A stretch of DNA of 64,000 nt from JASGKO01 sp049840595 (GTDB taxonomy: Bacteria > Verrucomicrobiota > Verrucomicrobiia > Chthoniobacterales > Chthoniobacteraceae), in NCBI GenBank assembly GCA_049840595.1, contig JASGKO010000039.1, forward strand, positions 186,001-250,000. Reading direction: 5' to 3'. The notes below the pieces were generated by a model. That model saw only the letters and a list, made by a program, of their open reading frames with translations. It was not told where the DNA came from and ran no database searches. Made by a program: the position numbers and the translations under genes. Each line of letters begins with the position of its first letter. The stretch's first letter is position 1. Positions 1 through 10,214 of this stretch are shown in pieces.

Positions 1-2
1 TT

Positions 3-1031
3 AACCAAACCGAATTGAAGATGCTGGGCTACAGTGCCGATGAGCTGCTCGGGCAGCCGGTGTGGAAAATCTCCGCGCAGGAACATATCTCGCGGCAGGC
101 CGTGATCCAGAAGCTGGCCGGGGAACAGCCCCCCGCGCCGTTTGAGCGCCGGTTGTTAAGAAAGGACGGCTCCACCTTCCCGGTGCTGATCGAGGATCAG
201 TTGCTCAAGTGCCGGGACGGCCAGGTGACCGGCATCCGCTCGGTTATTCGCGATATCACTGATCTTAAACGGGCGGAGGGCGAAATCCGCCAGTTGAATG
301 CGGAGCTCGAGCAGCGGGTCGTCCGGCGAACGGCGCAACTCGAGGCGGCGAACAAGGAGCTGGAGTCGTTTTCCTACTCGGTCTCCCACGATTTGCGCTC
401 GCCGCTGCGGGCGGTGGACGGCTTTTCCAAGGCGGTGCTGGAGGATTACGGGCACCTGCTGCCCCCGGAGGGCCAGCGCTATCTCCATACCATCATGCAC
501 GGCGCCCAGCGGATGGGGCATTTGATCGACGATTTGCTGACCTTTTCGCGCCTGAGCCGGGTCCCACTCAAGAAGCAGCCGGTAAACATGAGCGGCATCG
601 TGAATGCGGTGCTGCAGGAAGTGCAGCCGGAAATTGACGGCCGGGACGTGGATTTGCAGATCTCGGAACTGCCCGATTGCCAGGGCGACGCGGCCCTGCT
701 CCGGCAGGTTTGGGTAAATTTACTCTCCAATGCCTTGAAATACACTCGCAAAAAGGAGCAAACCCGGATTACGATTAACGGGTATAAGGAGGGTAATTTG
801 GTAACCTATGAAATCAAAGATAACGGAGCAGGTTTCGACATGCGGTATGCCCATAAGCTATTTGGGGTCTTCCAGCGGTTGCACCGTGCGGAGGAATATG
901 AAGGAACCGGCGTGGGGCTGGCGATTGTTCAGCGGGTCATCCATCGGCATGGAGGCGAGATCATCGCGGACGCCAAGCTCGGAGTGGGAGCGACTTTTTC
1001 TTTTACCTTTAACCTGGAACCCAGTGCATGA
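3..1031 (+). CDS. PAS-domain sensor histidine kinase, 5' end outside window
   Basis: The frame is open from base 3, so the gene begins upstream of the window; the TTG at 15 is not a real start. About the first 85 residues are the end of a PAS domain (MLGYSADELLG..., closing with the usual RDITDLKRAE linker). A coiled coil follows (about residues 85-120), then the HisKA phosphoacceptor helix SVSHDLRSPLRAVDGFSK and a HATPase_c domain with an N box (LLSNALKYT) and a G box (DNGAGFDM, GTGVGLAIVQR). The HisKA/HATPase pair is of the kind seen after phytochrome, GAF or PAS sensors. The stop overlaps the start of the following CheY-like regulator by 4 bases (ATGA), so the two are translationally coupled and probably form a cognate kinase-regulator pair. 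The signal sensed cannot be read because the N-terminus is missing. Confidence 0.9.
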   Translation, partial: NQTELKMLGYSADELLGQPVWKISAQEHISRQAVIQKLAGEQPPAPFERRLLRKDGSTFPVLIEDQLLKCRDGQVTGIRSVIRDITDLKRAEGEIRQLNAELEQRVVRRTAQLEAANKELESFSYSVSHDLRSPLRAVDGFSKAVLEDYGHLLPPEGQRYLHTIMHGAQRMGHLIDDLLTFSRLSRVPLKKQPVNMSGIVNAVLQEVQPEIDGRDVDLQISELPDCQGDAALLRQVWVNLLSNALKYTRKKEQTRITINGYKEGNLVTYEIKDNGAGFDMRYAHKLFGVFQRLHRAEEYEGTGVGLAIVQRVIHRHGGEIIADAKLGVGATFSFTFNLEPSA

Positions 1032-1480
1032 GTAGTGAGACCCCTATGGAGATTCTAATCGTTGAAGACGATCCGCGAGACCTGGAACTCGCGTTGAGAG
1101 CTTTGCAAAAGGCGAATCTCGCCAACCACATCGAAGTCGCGCGCGATGGCGAGGAGGCGCTGGACTATGTTTTCTGCGAGGGCTTGCATGCCGGGCGCCG
1201 CATCGAGGACACGCCGAAGGTGATCCTGCTCGATTTGAAATTGCCCAAGGTGGACGGCATCGAAGTCCTGCAGCGGATCAAAGCCGATGAGCGCACCAAG
1301 TCCATCCCGGTGGTGATGCTGACCTCCTCGAAGGAGCAGCGCGATGTGGTGGAAAGCTACCGGCTCGGAGTGAACAGCTATATCGTGAAGCCGGTGAATT
1401 TTGAGAGTTTCGCCGCCGCCGTCCAGCAACTGGGGATGTATTGGTTGCTGCTCAACCAGCCACCCAAGGTGGTTTCCTAG
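1028..1480 (+). CDS. Stand-alone CheY/Rcp1-type response regulator
   Basis: 150 residues forming a single receiver domain with no output domain. Acidic pocket E13-D14-D15, phosphoacceptor Asp69 in ILLDLKLPK, Thr99 (VVMLTSS) and Lys121 (VKPVNF) are all in place. The sequence style (EDDPRDLELALRALQ..., insertion before the phosphorylation strand, C-terminal LGMYWLLLNQPP) is that of the Rcp1-like regulators found next to phytochrome-like or PAS kinases. The ATG overlaps the stop of the kinase by 4 bases. Output is presumably by protein-protein contact or phosphotransfer to the hybrid kinase that follows 8 bases downstream; that part is inference. Confidence 0.93.
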   Translation: MSSETPMEILIVEDDPRDLELALRALQKANLANHIEVARDGEEALDYVFCEGLHAGRRIEDTPKVILLDLKLPKVDGIEVLQRIKADERTKSIPVVMLTSSKEQRDVVESYRLGVNSYIVKPVNFESFAAAVQQLGMYWLLLNQPPKVVS

Positions 1481-1488
1481 CCCTGGTC

Positions 1489-3436
1489 ATGAGCACCCCC
1501 ATCAGAGCTCTGCTGGTCGAAGACAATCCCTGCGATGCCGATCTGGTCTTGCTGGCATTGCGTCGCGCCGGGCTGGAGGTCGAGTGGCAGCGGGTGGAGA
1601 CCGAGCCCGACTACGAAGCGGCGCTGGGGCAGTCGTGGGACATCATCCTGTCCGATTACGAGATGCCCCAGTTCAACGGATTGCGGGCGCTGGAGCCTCC
1701 TGAAAAAGCACAAGTCACGGCCGCCGTTCATCCTTATCTCCGGCACCATCGGCGAGGAAGTGGCGGTGAAGGCGATGAAGGATGGCGCCGCGGATTATCT
1801 GCTCAAGGACCGCATGGCCCGCCTCGGCCCCGCGGTGGAGCACGCCCTGCAGCAAAGCCAGCTCAACCATGAGCGCCAGCTGGCCGAGCAGGCGCTGCGC
1901 GAGAGCATGGAGCGCTACAGCACGCTCTTTGAAAACGCGCGCGATGCGATTTTTGAGATGGCGCCGAATGGCACCTTCATTTCGGTGAACGCCTATTCCG
2001 AGAAGATCACCGGCTGGAAATTCAACGAGTGGCAGGATCGCAATTTTCTGCGCCTCCTGCATCCCGAGGATGTGGCGCTGGCGACCAATATTTTCGACAA
2101 GGTGCTGGCCGGGGAAACGCCGCCGGTCTTCGAGCTGCGCATTCAGAAAAGCGATGGGGGCAACGCGGTGGTGGAGCTCACCGTCTGCCCGCGCCGGCAA
2201 AATGGTGTGGTGACCTCCATTCTGGGCATCGGTCGCGACGTGACGGAGCGGAAGAAGCTCGAGCAACAGCTGCTCCAGTCGCAAAAGATGGAGGCCATCG
2301 GCCAGCTGGCCGGCGGGGTCGCCCACGACTTCAACAACATCCTTACGGTCATCCAGATTCATGCTTCTGAGCTGCTCACGGGCACGCTCACCGATGAGGA
2401 GACGATGATCTCCTCGCAGGAAATCGCCGACGCGGCGGAGCGTGCGGCGGCGTTGACCCGCCAGTTGCTCATCTTCAGCCGCAAGCAAGTCATCCAGGCG
2501 GCGCCGACCGACTTGAACGACGTGGTGACGAACATGGCCCGCATGCTGCGCCGCATCCTCGGCGAGGATGTCGAACTCCATGCCGATTGCGCGCCGAAGC
2601 TGCCACTGGTGCATGCCGATGTGGGAATGCTGGAGCAGATTTTGCTGAATCTCGCCGTCAACTCCCGCGATGCGATGCCGGGTGGGGGCCGGCTGGAAAT
2701 CACCACCGCGACGGGTTCGATTTCCCCCGAGGAAGCGTCGTCCTCCTCCGGCGGGGTCAAGGCCGGGCCGTACGTGTCCGTTTCAGTGGCCGACAACGGC
2801 TCGGGGATTCCGGTGGAGATTCTTCCCCATATTTTCGAGCCCTTCTACACCACGAAAGAAGTGGGCAAAGGCACCGGGCTCGGTCTGGCCACGGTCTATG
2901 GCATTGTGGATCAGCATGGTGGCTGGATCGATGTGGCCAGCGTGCCCGGGCGCGGGACGACTTTTAGGATCTGCCTCCCGGCCATCCAGCAGGGAGTGGC
3001 CCAGAACGCCCTGGCCTCCGAGACGCCCAAGCTCATTGGGGGGACGGAAACGATTCTCCTGGTGGAGGATGAAAAAAACCTGCGCGCCCTGGCCTCCAAT
3101 ATCCTTCGAGCGTTGCGGCTACACCGTGCTCACGGCTTCCAAGGGCAGCGAAGCCCTGCAAATCTGGCAGGACTGCAAGCAGGACATTCACCTGCTCTTT
3201 ACGGACATGGTGATGCCCGATGCGATGACCTGCGGCAACTGGCCAGCCGGTTGATGGAAGATCGCCCCGATTTGAAAGTCATCTACAGCAGCGGCTACAG
3301 CGCGGATTTTTCCCGCACGGACTTCACCCTGCAGGAGGGCATCAACTTCCTGCAAAAACCGTACGATTTGAAGAAGCTGGTCCACGCCGTGCGCAAAATG
3401 CTCGACCCGCCGAATAACGTGGTCACGGCGGGGTAA
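1489..3436 (+). CDS. Hybrid sensor kinase REC-PAS-HisKA-HATPase-REC, frame broken three times
   Basis: Starts at ATG 1489 (MSTPIRALLVEDNP), 8 bases after the preceding regulator. Domain order: N-terminal receiver with phosphoacceptor in ILSDYEMP, PAS domain (YSTLFENARDAIFEMAP...), HisKA (LAGGVAHDFNNILTVIQ), HATPase (LNLAVNSRDAMPGGG, DNGSGIP, GTGLGLATVYGIV) and a C-terminal receiver (ILLVEDEKNLR, then FTDMVMPDAMT in another frame, then IYSSGYS). The frame changes near 1697 (an extra C in CTGGAGCC), near 3107 and near 3225; the last two compensate each other. With one base corrected at each site the protein reads as a canonical hybrid kinase of about 645 residues, so I regard it as an intact gene with sequence errors rather than a decayed one. 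It probably sits in the same transcript as the two upstream genes. Confidence 0.82.
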
Positions 3437-3483
3437 TCCAGCCGGTTGCCGCAATTACCCGTGCGGCCCGGTCTCGAAGGCGG

Positions 3484-4215
3484 TTACTTCAGCGCCGCCC
3501 ACACGCGATGCACATCGTCGTGCTCATCCAGCGTGTGGAGGAACTCGCCGACTTCCGTCTTCTGCTCGTCGGTGAGCTCCGGGAATTGCTTGGCGATGTA
3601 GCCGAGCTCACTGGTCACCACCGTCCAGCCGTTTTCGGCCAGCCACTTGGAGACGGCGGCCGTGGCGGTGCGATCGGTGATAAAGCGCGCGCCGGTGCGG
3701 TTGGCGGGAATGTCGTCGTTTTGCTCGTGGGTGAGCGACTCGAAATCGTTCGCCCCCGCCTCGATGGCCGCCACCTCGATGTCCACGGCGGAATCGGCAT
3801 GGTGCGCCTCGACGAGACCCACGTGATCAAAGAGAAACTTGTTGCTGCCGGGTGTGCCGAGCTGGCCCTTTTTGAAGAGGACGCGGATTTCCGGGGCCGT
3901 GCGGTTGTTATTGTCGGTGAGCACTTCCACGATCAGCGCCACCTTGTGCGGGGCGTAGCCTTCGAAAACCACGTGCTCCATCACCAGCTTTTCGTCGCCG
4001 ATGCCGGCGCCTTTTTTGATCGCGCGTTCGATCACTTCGCGGCTGGCGCTGGCCTTGCGGGCTTTTTCGACCGCGGCATAAAGGCGTGCGTTACCCGCCG
4101 GATCAGGCCCGCCCAATTTGGCGGCGACCATGATCTCCTTCACGAGTTTTCCCACCATCATGCCTTTTTTCAGGCCGGCGACTTCACGTTTTGCTTGGAG
4201 CCATTGACGTCCCAT
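3484..4215 (-). CDS. yebC: YebC/PmpR family DNA-binding regulator
   Basis: 243 residues, the usual length for the YebC/TACO1 family (about 240-250). Family landmarks are present: N-terminal MGRQWLQAKRE, the K/R-rich first domain with ARLYAAVEKARKASASREVIERAIKKG, and the block VVFEGYAPHKVALIVEVLTDNNNRTAPEIR. The middle GxxGxPGSNKFLFDHVG and acidic C-terminal domains follow. Family members act as transcriptional regulators, and YebC2-type members relieve ribosome stalling at proline tracts; which role applies here cannot be told from sequence. The gene is monocistronic and convergent with the sensor-kinase operon. Confidence 0.93.
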   Translation of the reverse strand: MGRQWLQAKREVAGLKKGMMVGKLVKEIMVAAKLGGPDPAGNARLYAAVEKARKASASREVIERAIKKGAGIGDEKLVMEHVVFEGYAPHKVALIVEVLTDNNNRTAPEIRVLFKKGQLGTPGSNKFLFDHVGLVEAHHADSAVDIEVAAIEAGANDFESLTHEQNDDIPANRTGARFITDRTATAAVSKWLAENGWTVVTSELGYIAKQFPELTDEQKTEVGEFLHTLDEHDDVHRVWAALK

Positions 4216-4313
4216 AGGTTGGTCAGATTAAACGCGGCTTCGTTTCCGGCGCAATGCAGAAAATCAATCTGTTTTGATGGTTCCGGGGTGGTGGGTGGGC
4301 ACGTTACGATCAT

Positions 4314-7300
4314 GTGAATTCACCCAAACTGCTTGGACATGCCCTTGATGGAGACTATCAAAACGCGATGACCAGCCCTGTCCAATCCCTGTCTCGCGAA
4401 TCGCGCCTCGCTGCGTGGTGCGGCGGCATCATCGAAGCCGTCTGGCTGGCAGTGTGCGGTACGGTGCCGCTGATTTTCAGCGCGTCGGGTGGACCTTCCG
4501 CCTACCAGCCCTACAAGTTCGGCACGCTGCGGTTGCTCGCGCTCGTCGGGCTGGCTGCCTGGCTGGTGGAGGCGTTGGAGCGTGGGCGGTTTCTCCCGGG
4601 AATCAGGGCGGGCCTTCGTTCCCTTGCGAGGACGCCCCTGGCCGTGGCTTTTACGATTTTTGGGCTCATGGTGGCGGTTTCCACCGCCTGCTCCATTTAC
4701 CCTGGCCGCCAGCTTTTGGGGTGAATGCGAGACCGTGCAAGGCGCGCTCACCTGGGCTTCCGAACTGGCCCTTGTCGCCATGGTGGCGACGCATCTGCGC
4801 CGCTGGGAGCAGGTCAACCGGCTGGTCACGCTGCTTTTGATCACCAGCCTCCCGGTGAGTCTCGACGCGATCGTGCAGTCGCTGGGGTGGGACCCCCATA
4901 TTCCGGGGTTGGATGATCACCGGGCTTTTTCCACGGTGGGGCATCCGCTCTTTTTGGGCGGGTATGTGGTGATGCTCCTGCCGCTGGCGATCTGGCGCCT
5001 TTTCTGCCTGCATCGTCATTCGGAATCCGCGCGCGGGCTCAAGCTGCTCTACTGGCTTGTCCTGGCCGGGCTGCTGGTGGCGATCGATTGCGCGCAAAGC
5101 CGCGGGCCGGTCATCGCGCTGCTGGCGGGCGGTTTTGTGCTGGCGGTGCTTTATGCCGCCGCCCGGCGCAGCAGGACCTGGCTCACCACGCTCGCCGTCC
5201 TCGCCGGGGTGGCTCTCCTGGCCGGGGTGTTGAGCGGGGGCTCTTTGCAGTTTCTCGGCCAGTTGCCCGGCTTCAGCCGCTTTGCCGGAGTGAAATCTGT
5301 GCTGGAAGGTGGCGAAGGCTTTCGCGCCGAGCTCTGGCAGCGCGCGCCGGAGGTGATTTTCAATCCCACTGCCCTGCCGCATCCGACCGGGGGATCGGAC
5401 GCCTGGCACGCGTTACGCCCGTGGATCGGCTACGGGCAGGAGACGCTGGAGGCCGTATTGCCGCACTACTACACGCCGGTGGATAGCAGTAATGAAAATC
5501 GCTTCCACGATTTGTTCTGGGACTTTTGGTATGCGTTCGGGGGCCTCGGCCTGCTGGCTTTTCTCGCCATCTTTGCGCTGGCTTTCTTTAATAGCCTCCG
5601 CCGGGCCGGTCTCATTTTCACCCGCCCGCAGGCCGGTCTGGACCTGGGGGTTGGTCTCCGCTGGCGCGCTGGTTGTTTCCGGGCTGCTGGCCTGGAAGGC
5701 CGGGGCAGGCATGGCTGGCCTGGGTTTTCTCGTGGGGGGAGTGCTCGGGCTGGTTGCCTATATCTTCTGGCATGGCTGGAAGGCGCTGGCGCTCGGCGCT
5801 CAAAGCGTTTCCCCGCGGCAGTTCCTCTGGCTCGCCCTCGCGGCGGCGCTCGCCGGGCACCTGGTGGATATGGCGTTCGTTTTCCGCACGGCGACCACGG
5901 CCATGCTGTTCGTGATCGAACTGGGGCTCCTCTGCGCCTTGCTGCGCGGGCTGGACGATGAAGCGGCGGAGCCGGAAGGTGTGGCGCCTTGGCCCGGGCC
6001 CGCTTCCTCCTCCGTCATCGCCGAAAACTTTCCGGTGGCCGCAGCCATCACTTTGCTCGCCATCCTCCTCGGCGCGACGATCTACGGCTTCGTGCATGAG
6101 TACCTCTTCGAGCCCCGCTCCGTAATGGAACTGCTCTCCCAGTCCCTGCTTCATTTTTCCAATGGGAGCGGTCGGGTTTCGCTGAAGATCGTGCCGCTCC
6201 TGGCCTTGTGGCTGGGCGGCAGCTATGCGCTGGCTTCGGCCTCGGGGCGGATCACTGCGGATCGCTTCCTCAAGATCTGGCTGGGCTCCGGAGTGCTGGC
6301 GCTGGCCTATTTGCTTTTCAAGACCATGGAACTGGAAGGGATCGGCCTCATGCCCGGGGCGGCGACGAGCAGTGCCGGGGTGCTGGAGCAGGCCGTGCAG
6401 TATGGACAGCTTTTCATCTTTTTTGCCGGTGGATTGGCCGTGCTCACGCTGGTGAGTGGGGGCCTGCTGGCCGGAGCCCGTCGCGAATGGCCGCTGGGCT
6501 CCAGACTGGGGCTGGCGGGGGCCGCGATCGCCCTGGTGGCCGTATCTGCCGCAGCCTGGCCGGTCGCGTTCCGTTCCCTGCAAGCCTCCTCCGCCGTGGA
6601 GTGGGGGACGTATTTGCAGGCCAACCGAATGGTGCCGCTGGCGGCGGAAGTCTTCCAGCGCAGTGTGGATTTCAATCCCCGCACCTTTGTTTATCGCGAC
6701 ATGCTGGCCGAGGCCCTGGTGCAGATGAGCCAGACCTCTTCGTCGCCGCAGGAAGCGGCTGCCTTGCGGAGCCGCGCGGAGACGACCTTGCTTGAAATTC
6801 GGCATCGCTCGGATCTCAATCGCTCCTCCTATTTCCTGGGGCGGCTCTATCTGCTGCAAGCGCTCGGGGAGCCGGAGCCCGCCCGTTCCCAAACCGCACG
6901 CAAAGCCCTCCAGGCGCTCCAGCAGGCCGCCGTTTTTGAAACCGACGCCGAGCAGGTTTACACCCTCACCGCGATTCTCGATACTCTCCTGTTGCAGAAC
7001 TCGCTGGAGGCCGGGCCATGGCGGCAGCGCGCGAAGGCGATCGCCGCTCGCGACTACTCCTACTGGGCGGATTTGTATTCCAACCTGAGTATTTACACCC
7101 GCGACCCCGGCCTGCGGAACCAATATGCCCAGGTCGCTTGTGAATACTTGCAGGGCATTGTTCACGCATCCGGGACCGACCCAAAGGCGGCCTCCCACGC
7201 CAGCATGCGGGAGGGGCGCCTCCTGATCGTCCTCAAGCGGCTCGACGAAGCGGAGCCCATCCTGCAGTTCGCCGCCAAAAATGCCGCTCCCGAAGACGGT

Positions 7301-7447
7301 TGGCAGATCCAGACGCTGCTCGCCCAGATCTATGTCGAGCGCGGCGACCTGCCCATGGCCCGGCAATTCCTCGCCCACGCCTACGACCTTGCCCCCGTGG
7401 ATAAAAAGCCGACCATTCGCCAATACCAGGTGCAGTTGGGCGAGTGA
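4314..7447 (+). CDS. O-antigen ligase-like polymerase with C-terminal TPR-like region, two frameshifts
   Basis: Three overlapping frames together give one membrane protein of about 1040 residues. The N-terminal part has many hydrophobic segments (e.g. AVWLAVCGTVPLIFSASGG, LLALVGLAAWLVEAL, VALLAGVLSGG). It has the O-antigen ligase/Wzy_C hallmarks: an AQSRGP motif after a TM helix, and a large extracytoplasmic loop ending with IGYGQETLE and SSNENRFHDLFWD. More TM helices follow, then a soluble C-terminus of TPR-like helix pairs (AAEVFQRSVDFNPRTFVYRD..., LLEIRHRSDLNRSSYFLGR). The frame changes near 4718 (CTTTTGGGG, probably one T missing) and between about 5640 and 5660. Start options are GTG 4314 or ATG 4368 in the same frame; I prefer ATG 4368 biologically but give the longer span. 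It is expected in the inner membrane, polymerising or ligating a surface glycan. Exact substrate unknown. Confidence 0.8.
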
Positions 7448-7900
7448 TAACGCCAGACCGTGTTCACGAATTGATGACTCCGCAATTCCGGAGAGCCTAC
7501 GCCTTCCCCTGCTCAAATCGTCCGCCGCAGGCAATCCCCCTGTTCCGGGTGGAGCACTCCGCTGGAGTGCCGTCCTCGGCGGCTCGCCGAGGACACCCGG
7601 GCGCGGTCGCCCTGCTCAAGCACGCCTCTTATAAAGATTACCCGCTCGCTCTTTCGGTCCGGCGAGCCGCCGGACCGCGCACTCCAGCGGAGTGCTCCAC
7701 CCGGAACAAGGCTCGCGCTAGAAGAAAGTGGTTTGAAAATGGGAACTCGCCAAGGCCTTGAACGCCCTCGAAACCAGCACCCGGGACGGGGTGCGTTCCC
7801 CAGCACACTTTGCGTCGTGGGAGGATTCACCGCATGGGAAGGCCGTTCCAGCGGCGTTGCCCCATTCTGTGGATCGTTCCTGCAAAAACAGTTCAGGATC
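7448..7900. other. Intergenic region without a gene
   Basis: 453 bases between two convergent genes. It holds the nested palindromic element described separately (7541-7708) and a weaker hairpin near 7781-7799 (GCACCC...GGGGTGC). I see no ORF with credible codon use and no RNA gene. Confidence 0.5.
7541..7708. repeat. Nested palindromic (REP/MITE-like) element
   Basis: Two perfect 30-base arms, 7541-7570 and 7679-7708, are reverse complements (outer end TGTTCCGGGTGGAGCACTCC). Between them lie two more perfect hairpins: 7572-7594 (GTCCTCGGCG-GCT-CGCCGAGGAC) and one around 7657-7677 (GGTCCGGCG-AGC-CGCCGGACC). No ORF is carried. The mirror organisation resembles a miniature inverted-repeat element or a REP doublet. 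Confidence 0.75.
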
Positions 7901-9466
7901 TTAACGTTTCGCCGCCAAATCCTTGGGATGCAGCACGTCGTGAATGAGCTTCAGGAGCGTGATGGCGGTAAAGGGCTTGTAGAGAAAGGAGTCGAAATGC
8001 TGCTCGGGCGCGATTTCATCGGAGCCGACCATGCCGCTGGTGGCGATGATTTTCAGAGTGGGATCGAACTCGCGCAGCGCCTCGTTGGTCGCCATGCCAT
8101 CCATCTCGGGCATGAGCAGGTCGATGATGACGACATCCACTTTCTCCGTGCTCTGGGCAATCGCAGCCACGGCGTCCACGCCGGTTTCCGCCGTTAAAAC
8201 CTGGTAGCCGAAAGCCTCCAGCGTCTGCTGGCTGATCTGGCGGATGGAGAGCTCGTCATCGACTATCAAGACCAGCTCGCCATTGCCGCGGGGCAGCTTT
8301 TCCGTTCCGGAAGCCGGGGCGGTCACCCGGGCCGTTTCTGCCGGGAGAAAGACGCGGAATGTGGTGCCTCGTCCGGGTTCGCTTTCCACGACGATCTGCC
8401 CGCCATGGTTTTTCACGATCGCATTACAGGTCGAGAGCCCCAGCCCCGTGCCTTTGCCGATTTCCTTGGTGGTAAAGAAGGGGTCGAAGATTTTTGCGAG
8501 CACGTCCTTCGTCATTCCCGCGCCGGTATCGGTCACTTCCAGCACCGCATAGTGGCCGGGGACCAGCTTCGGTGCGACCAGGGCCGTCTCCGGGGTCAGG
8601 TGGAAATCCCGGGCCTGCAGGGTGAGCGTGCCGCCGTTTTCCATCGCGTCGCGGGCGTTGACACAGAGGTTGAGCAGCACCTGCTGGATTTGGGTCGCAT
8701 CGGCCACGAGGGCGGGCGCGTTTTCGCCGACGATGGTGCGGTATTCGATGCTCTTGGGAAAAGTCTCGCGCAGGAAGCGGTTGATCTCGCGGAACAAATG
8801 GGGCGGCTGGATGAGCACGCGCTTGCCCTCCATGCCCCGGGAAAAGGAAAGGATCTGTCTCACCATGTCCGAGCCGCGGCGGGCGCTGGTTTCCAGGGCC
8901 TCGATCATCTCGTGTGATTCCTCGTCGGTGAGCTTCTGGCGCAGCACCTCCACACACATCAGGAGTGGGGAGAGGATGTTGTTCAAATCGTGGGCGATGC
9001 CGCCAGCCAGCATGCCGATGCTTTCCAGCCGTTGCGAGCGGAGGAACTGTGCCTCCATCTGCTTCTTCTCCGTGATGTCCATGGCCTGGACCAGCCGGCC
9101 CCGGTGGCCTTCCAGCACGATGTTTTCCGAGGTAATCTCGACCAGGATTTCCGTCCCGTCCTTTTTGCGATGCTTCCACTCGCGCTGAAAAGGCAGGCCC
9201 TCCTCCAGATGGTCGAGGGCTTGATGCAGGGCCTCAAGCTCGTCGGGGCAGCGGATCTGCTCGATGGTGAGGGTGAGGAACTCCTCCCGCCGGTAGCCAT
9301 ACTGCTCGCAAGCGGCGTTGTTCACCGCGAGAAAGGCAAGACTGTCCTCATCGTAAACCCACATGGGAGTAGGGCTTTTCTCAAAAATCTGGCGATATCG
9401 CTCTTCGCTGATCGCCTCGCTTTCCGAGATCGCATCAAAATCAATCATAACAGGGGCCTCCGCCAT
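7901..9466 (-). CDS. Hybrid histidine kinase PAS-HisKA-HATPase-REC
   Basis: 521 residues with no membrane segment, so cytoplasmic. A PAS domain spans about residues 22-135 (YRQIFEKSPTPMWVYDEDSLAFLAVN...), with the PAC segment ending MDITEKKQMEAQ. HisKA has the phosphoacceptor His159 in LAGGIAHDLNNIL. The HATPase domain has NLCVNARDAMENGG, DTGAGM and GTGLGLSTCNAIVKNHGG. A C-terminal receiver (VLIVDDELSIRQ, IIDLLMPEMDG, SFLYKPF) ends the protein. The His-box LAGGIAHDxNNIL family normally phosphorylates its own receiver. The gene stands alone, convergent with the O-antigen ligase, and its partner output protein is not in the neighbourhood. Confidence 0.92.
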   Translation of the reverse strand: MAEAPVMIDFDAISESEAISEERYRQIFEKSPTPMWVYDEDSLAFLAVNNAACEQYGYRREEFLTLTIEQIRCPDELEALHQALDHLEEGLPFQREWKHRKKDGTEILVEITSENIVLEGHRGRLVQAMDITEKKQMEAQFLRSQRLESIGMLAGGIAHDLNNILSPLLMCVEVLRQKLTDEESHEMIEALETSARRGSDMVRQILSFSRGMEGKRVLIQPPHLFREINRFLRETFPKSIEYRTIVGENAPALVADATQIQQVLLNLCVNARDAMENGGTLTLQARDFHLTPETALVAPKLVPGHYAVLEVTDTGAGMTKDVLAKIFDPFFTTKEIGKGTGLGLSTCNAIVKNHGGQIVVESEPGRGTTFRVFLPAETARVTAPASGTEKLPRGNGELVLIVDDELSIRQISQQTLEAFGYQVLTAETGVDAVAAIAQSTEKVDVVIIDLLMPEMDGMATNEALREFDPTLKIIATSGMVGSDEIAPEQHFDSFLYKPFTAITLLKLIHDVLHPKDLAAKR

Positions 9467-9794
9467 ACGCTTTAGAAGTTATTCGTTCTTAATTTGGAAG
9501 TGTATGCAAACCAACGCCACAACGTGATCCACCACCCATGTAACCGGAGCGATTTCTATGCCAGCTCCCAATGAAACGCCGCTACAGGTTTAGCCCTTTG
9601 AAAAGCCGGTAGCTAAGAATGAATTCCCGCCGCCCCGTCCTTGCTTATCCACCAGAGATTGAAAGCGCTGTGCGATGCACTTTTTATATCCCTGAGTTCA
9701 ATTTTTCGCCTCTGTAAATGAGGGGATGTTTAAATTGCGATAGAGCAGAAAATAACTATTTATCAAATAGTGCCTAATCCGCCCGCCTGATTCG
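9467..9794. other. Intergenic region, no gene seen
   Basis: 328 bases, more AT-rich than the surroundings (for example around 9660-9780), between the start of the hybrid kinase and the end of a Spy-like gene. It should contain the kinase promoter, but I cannot pick a convincing -35/-10 pair. No RNA gene or repeat recognised. Confidence 0.4.
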
Positions 9795-10214
9795 TTAAGG
9801 TGTGGCTCTGGGCGTGGCCATGGGGCGGCTTTCCCGATCGGGAGCCTGCCAGAACATCCGTCGCCGGTCGGCCAGTTCGTCTAATTTGCGAATTTGCTCA
9901 GGATTGAGAATCGTCCGAATCTCGGAAAGGGCCATTTCCATGGTCTGGTTGATCTCCGGCGCAATCTTCCGGCGCGAGGCCTGGAGCTCGGCCATGGTCT
10001 TCTCGGTGATCGCCTGCACTTTTTCCCGCTGATCGGGGGTGAGGTGGAGCTGGCGGGTGAGCCGCTGGAGCACGAGGGCGCGCACGCCTTCGGGGCCGCT
10101 GCGCACGACGGTTTGCAGCTTGTGGTCGATCACCCGCACGGTGAGCAACGAGCCGCAGACGAGGCCGAGAATAAAGATCGCGCAGACGGCGAGGATGGAT
10201 TTCCACTGGTTCAC
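9795..10214 (-). CDS. Membrane-anchored Spy/CpxP-like periplasmic protein (metal/stress sensor type)
   Basis: 139 residues from the GTG at 10214, chosen because it overlaps the stop of the anti-sigma gene by 4 bases (GTGA) and is followed at once by one hydrophobic segment (SILAVCAIFILGLVCGSLL). The rest is helical: LTRQLHLTPDQREKVQAITEKTMAELQ..., then IRTILNPEQIRKLDEL. These are the two LTxxQ/NPEQ motifs of the Spy/CpxP/CnrX (Metal_resist) fold. Members bind misfolded proteins or metal ions in the periplasm, and some control an ECF sigma factor through its anti-sigma partner. It is the last gene of the four-gene cassette. The longer frame upstream of 10214 lies over the anti-sigma gene and is a shadow. 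Confidence 0.78.
   Translation of the reverse strand: MNQWKSILAVCAIFILGLVCGSLLTVRVIDHKLQTVVRSGPEGVRALVLQRLTRQLHLTPDQREKVQAITEKTMAELQASRRKIAPEINQTMEMALSEIRTILNPEQIRKLDELADRRRMFWQAPDRESRPMATPRATP

Noticed and set aside
5618..7534. 638-codon open frame on the minus strand
   Set aside because: Opposite the O-antigen ligase-like gene, with no domain and Gly/Arg/Gln-rich composition; the plus strand shows TM helices and TPR-like repeats.
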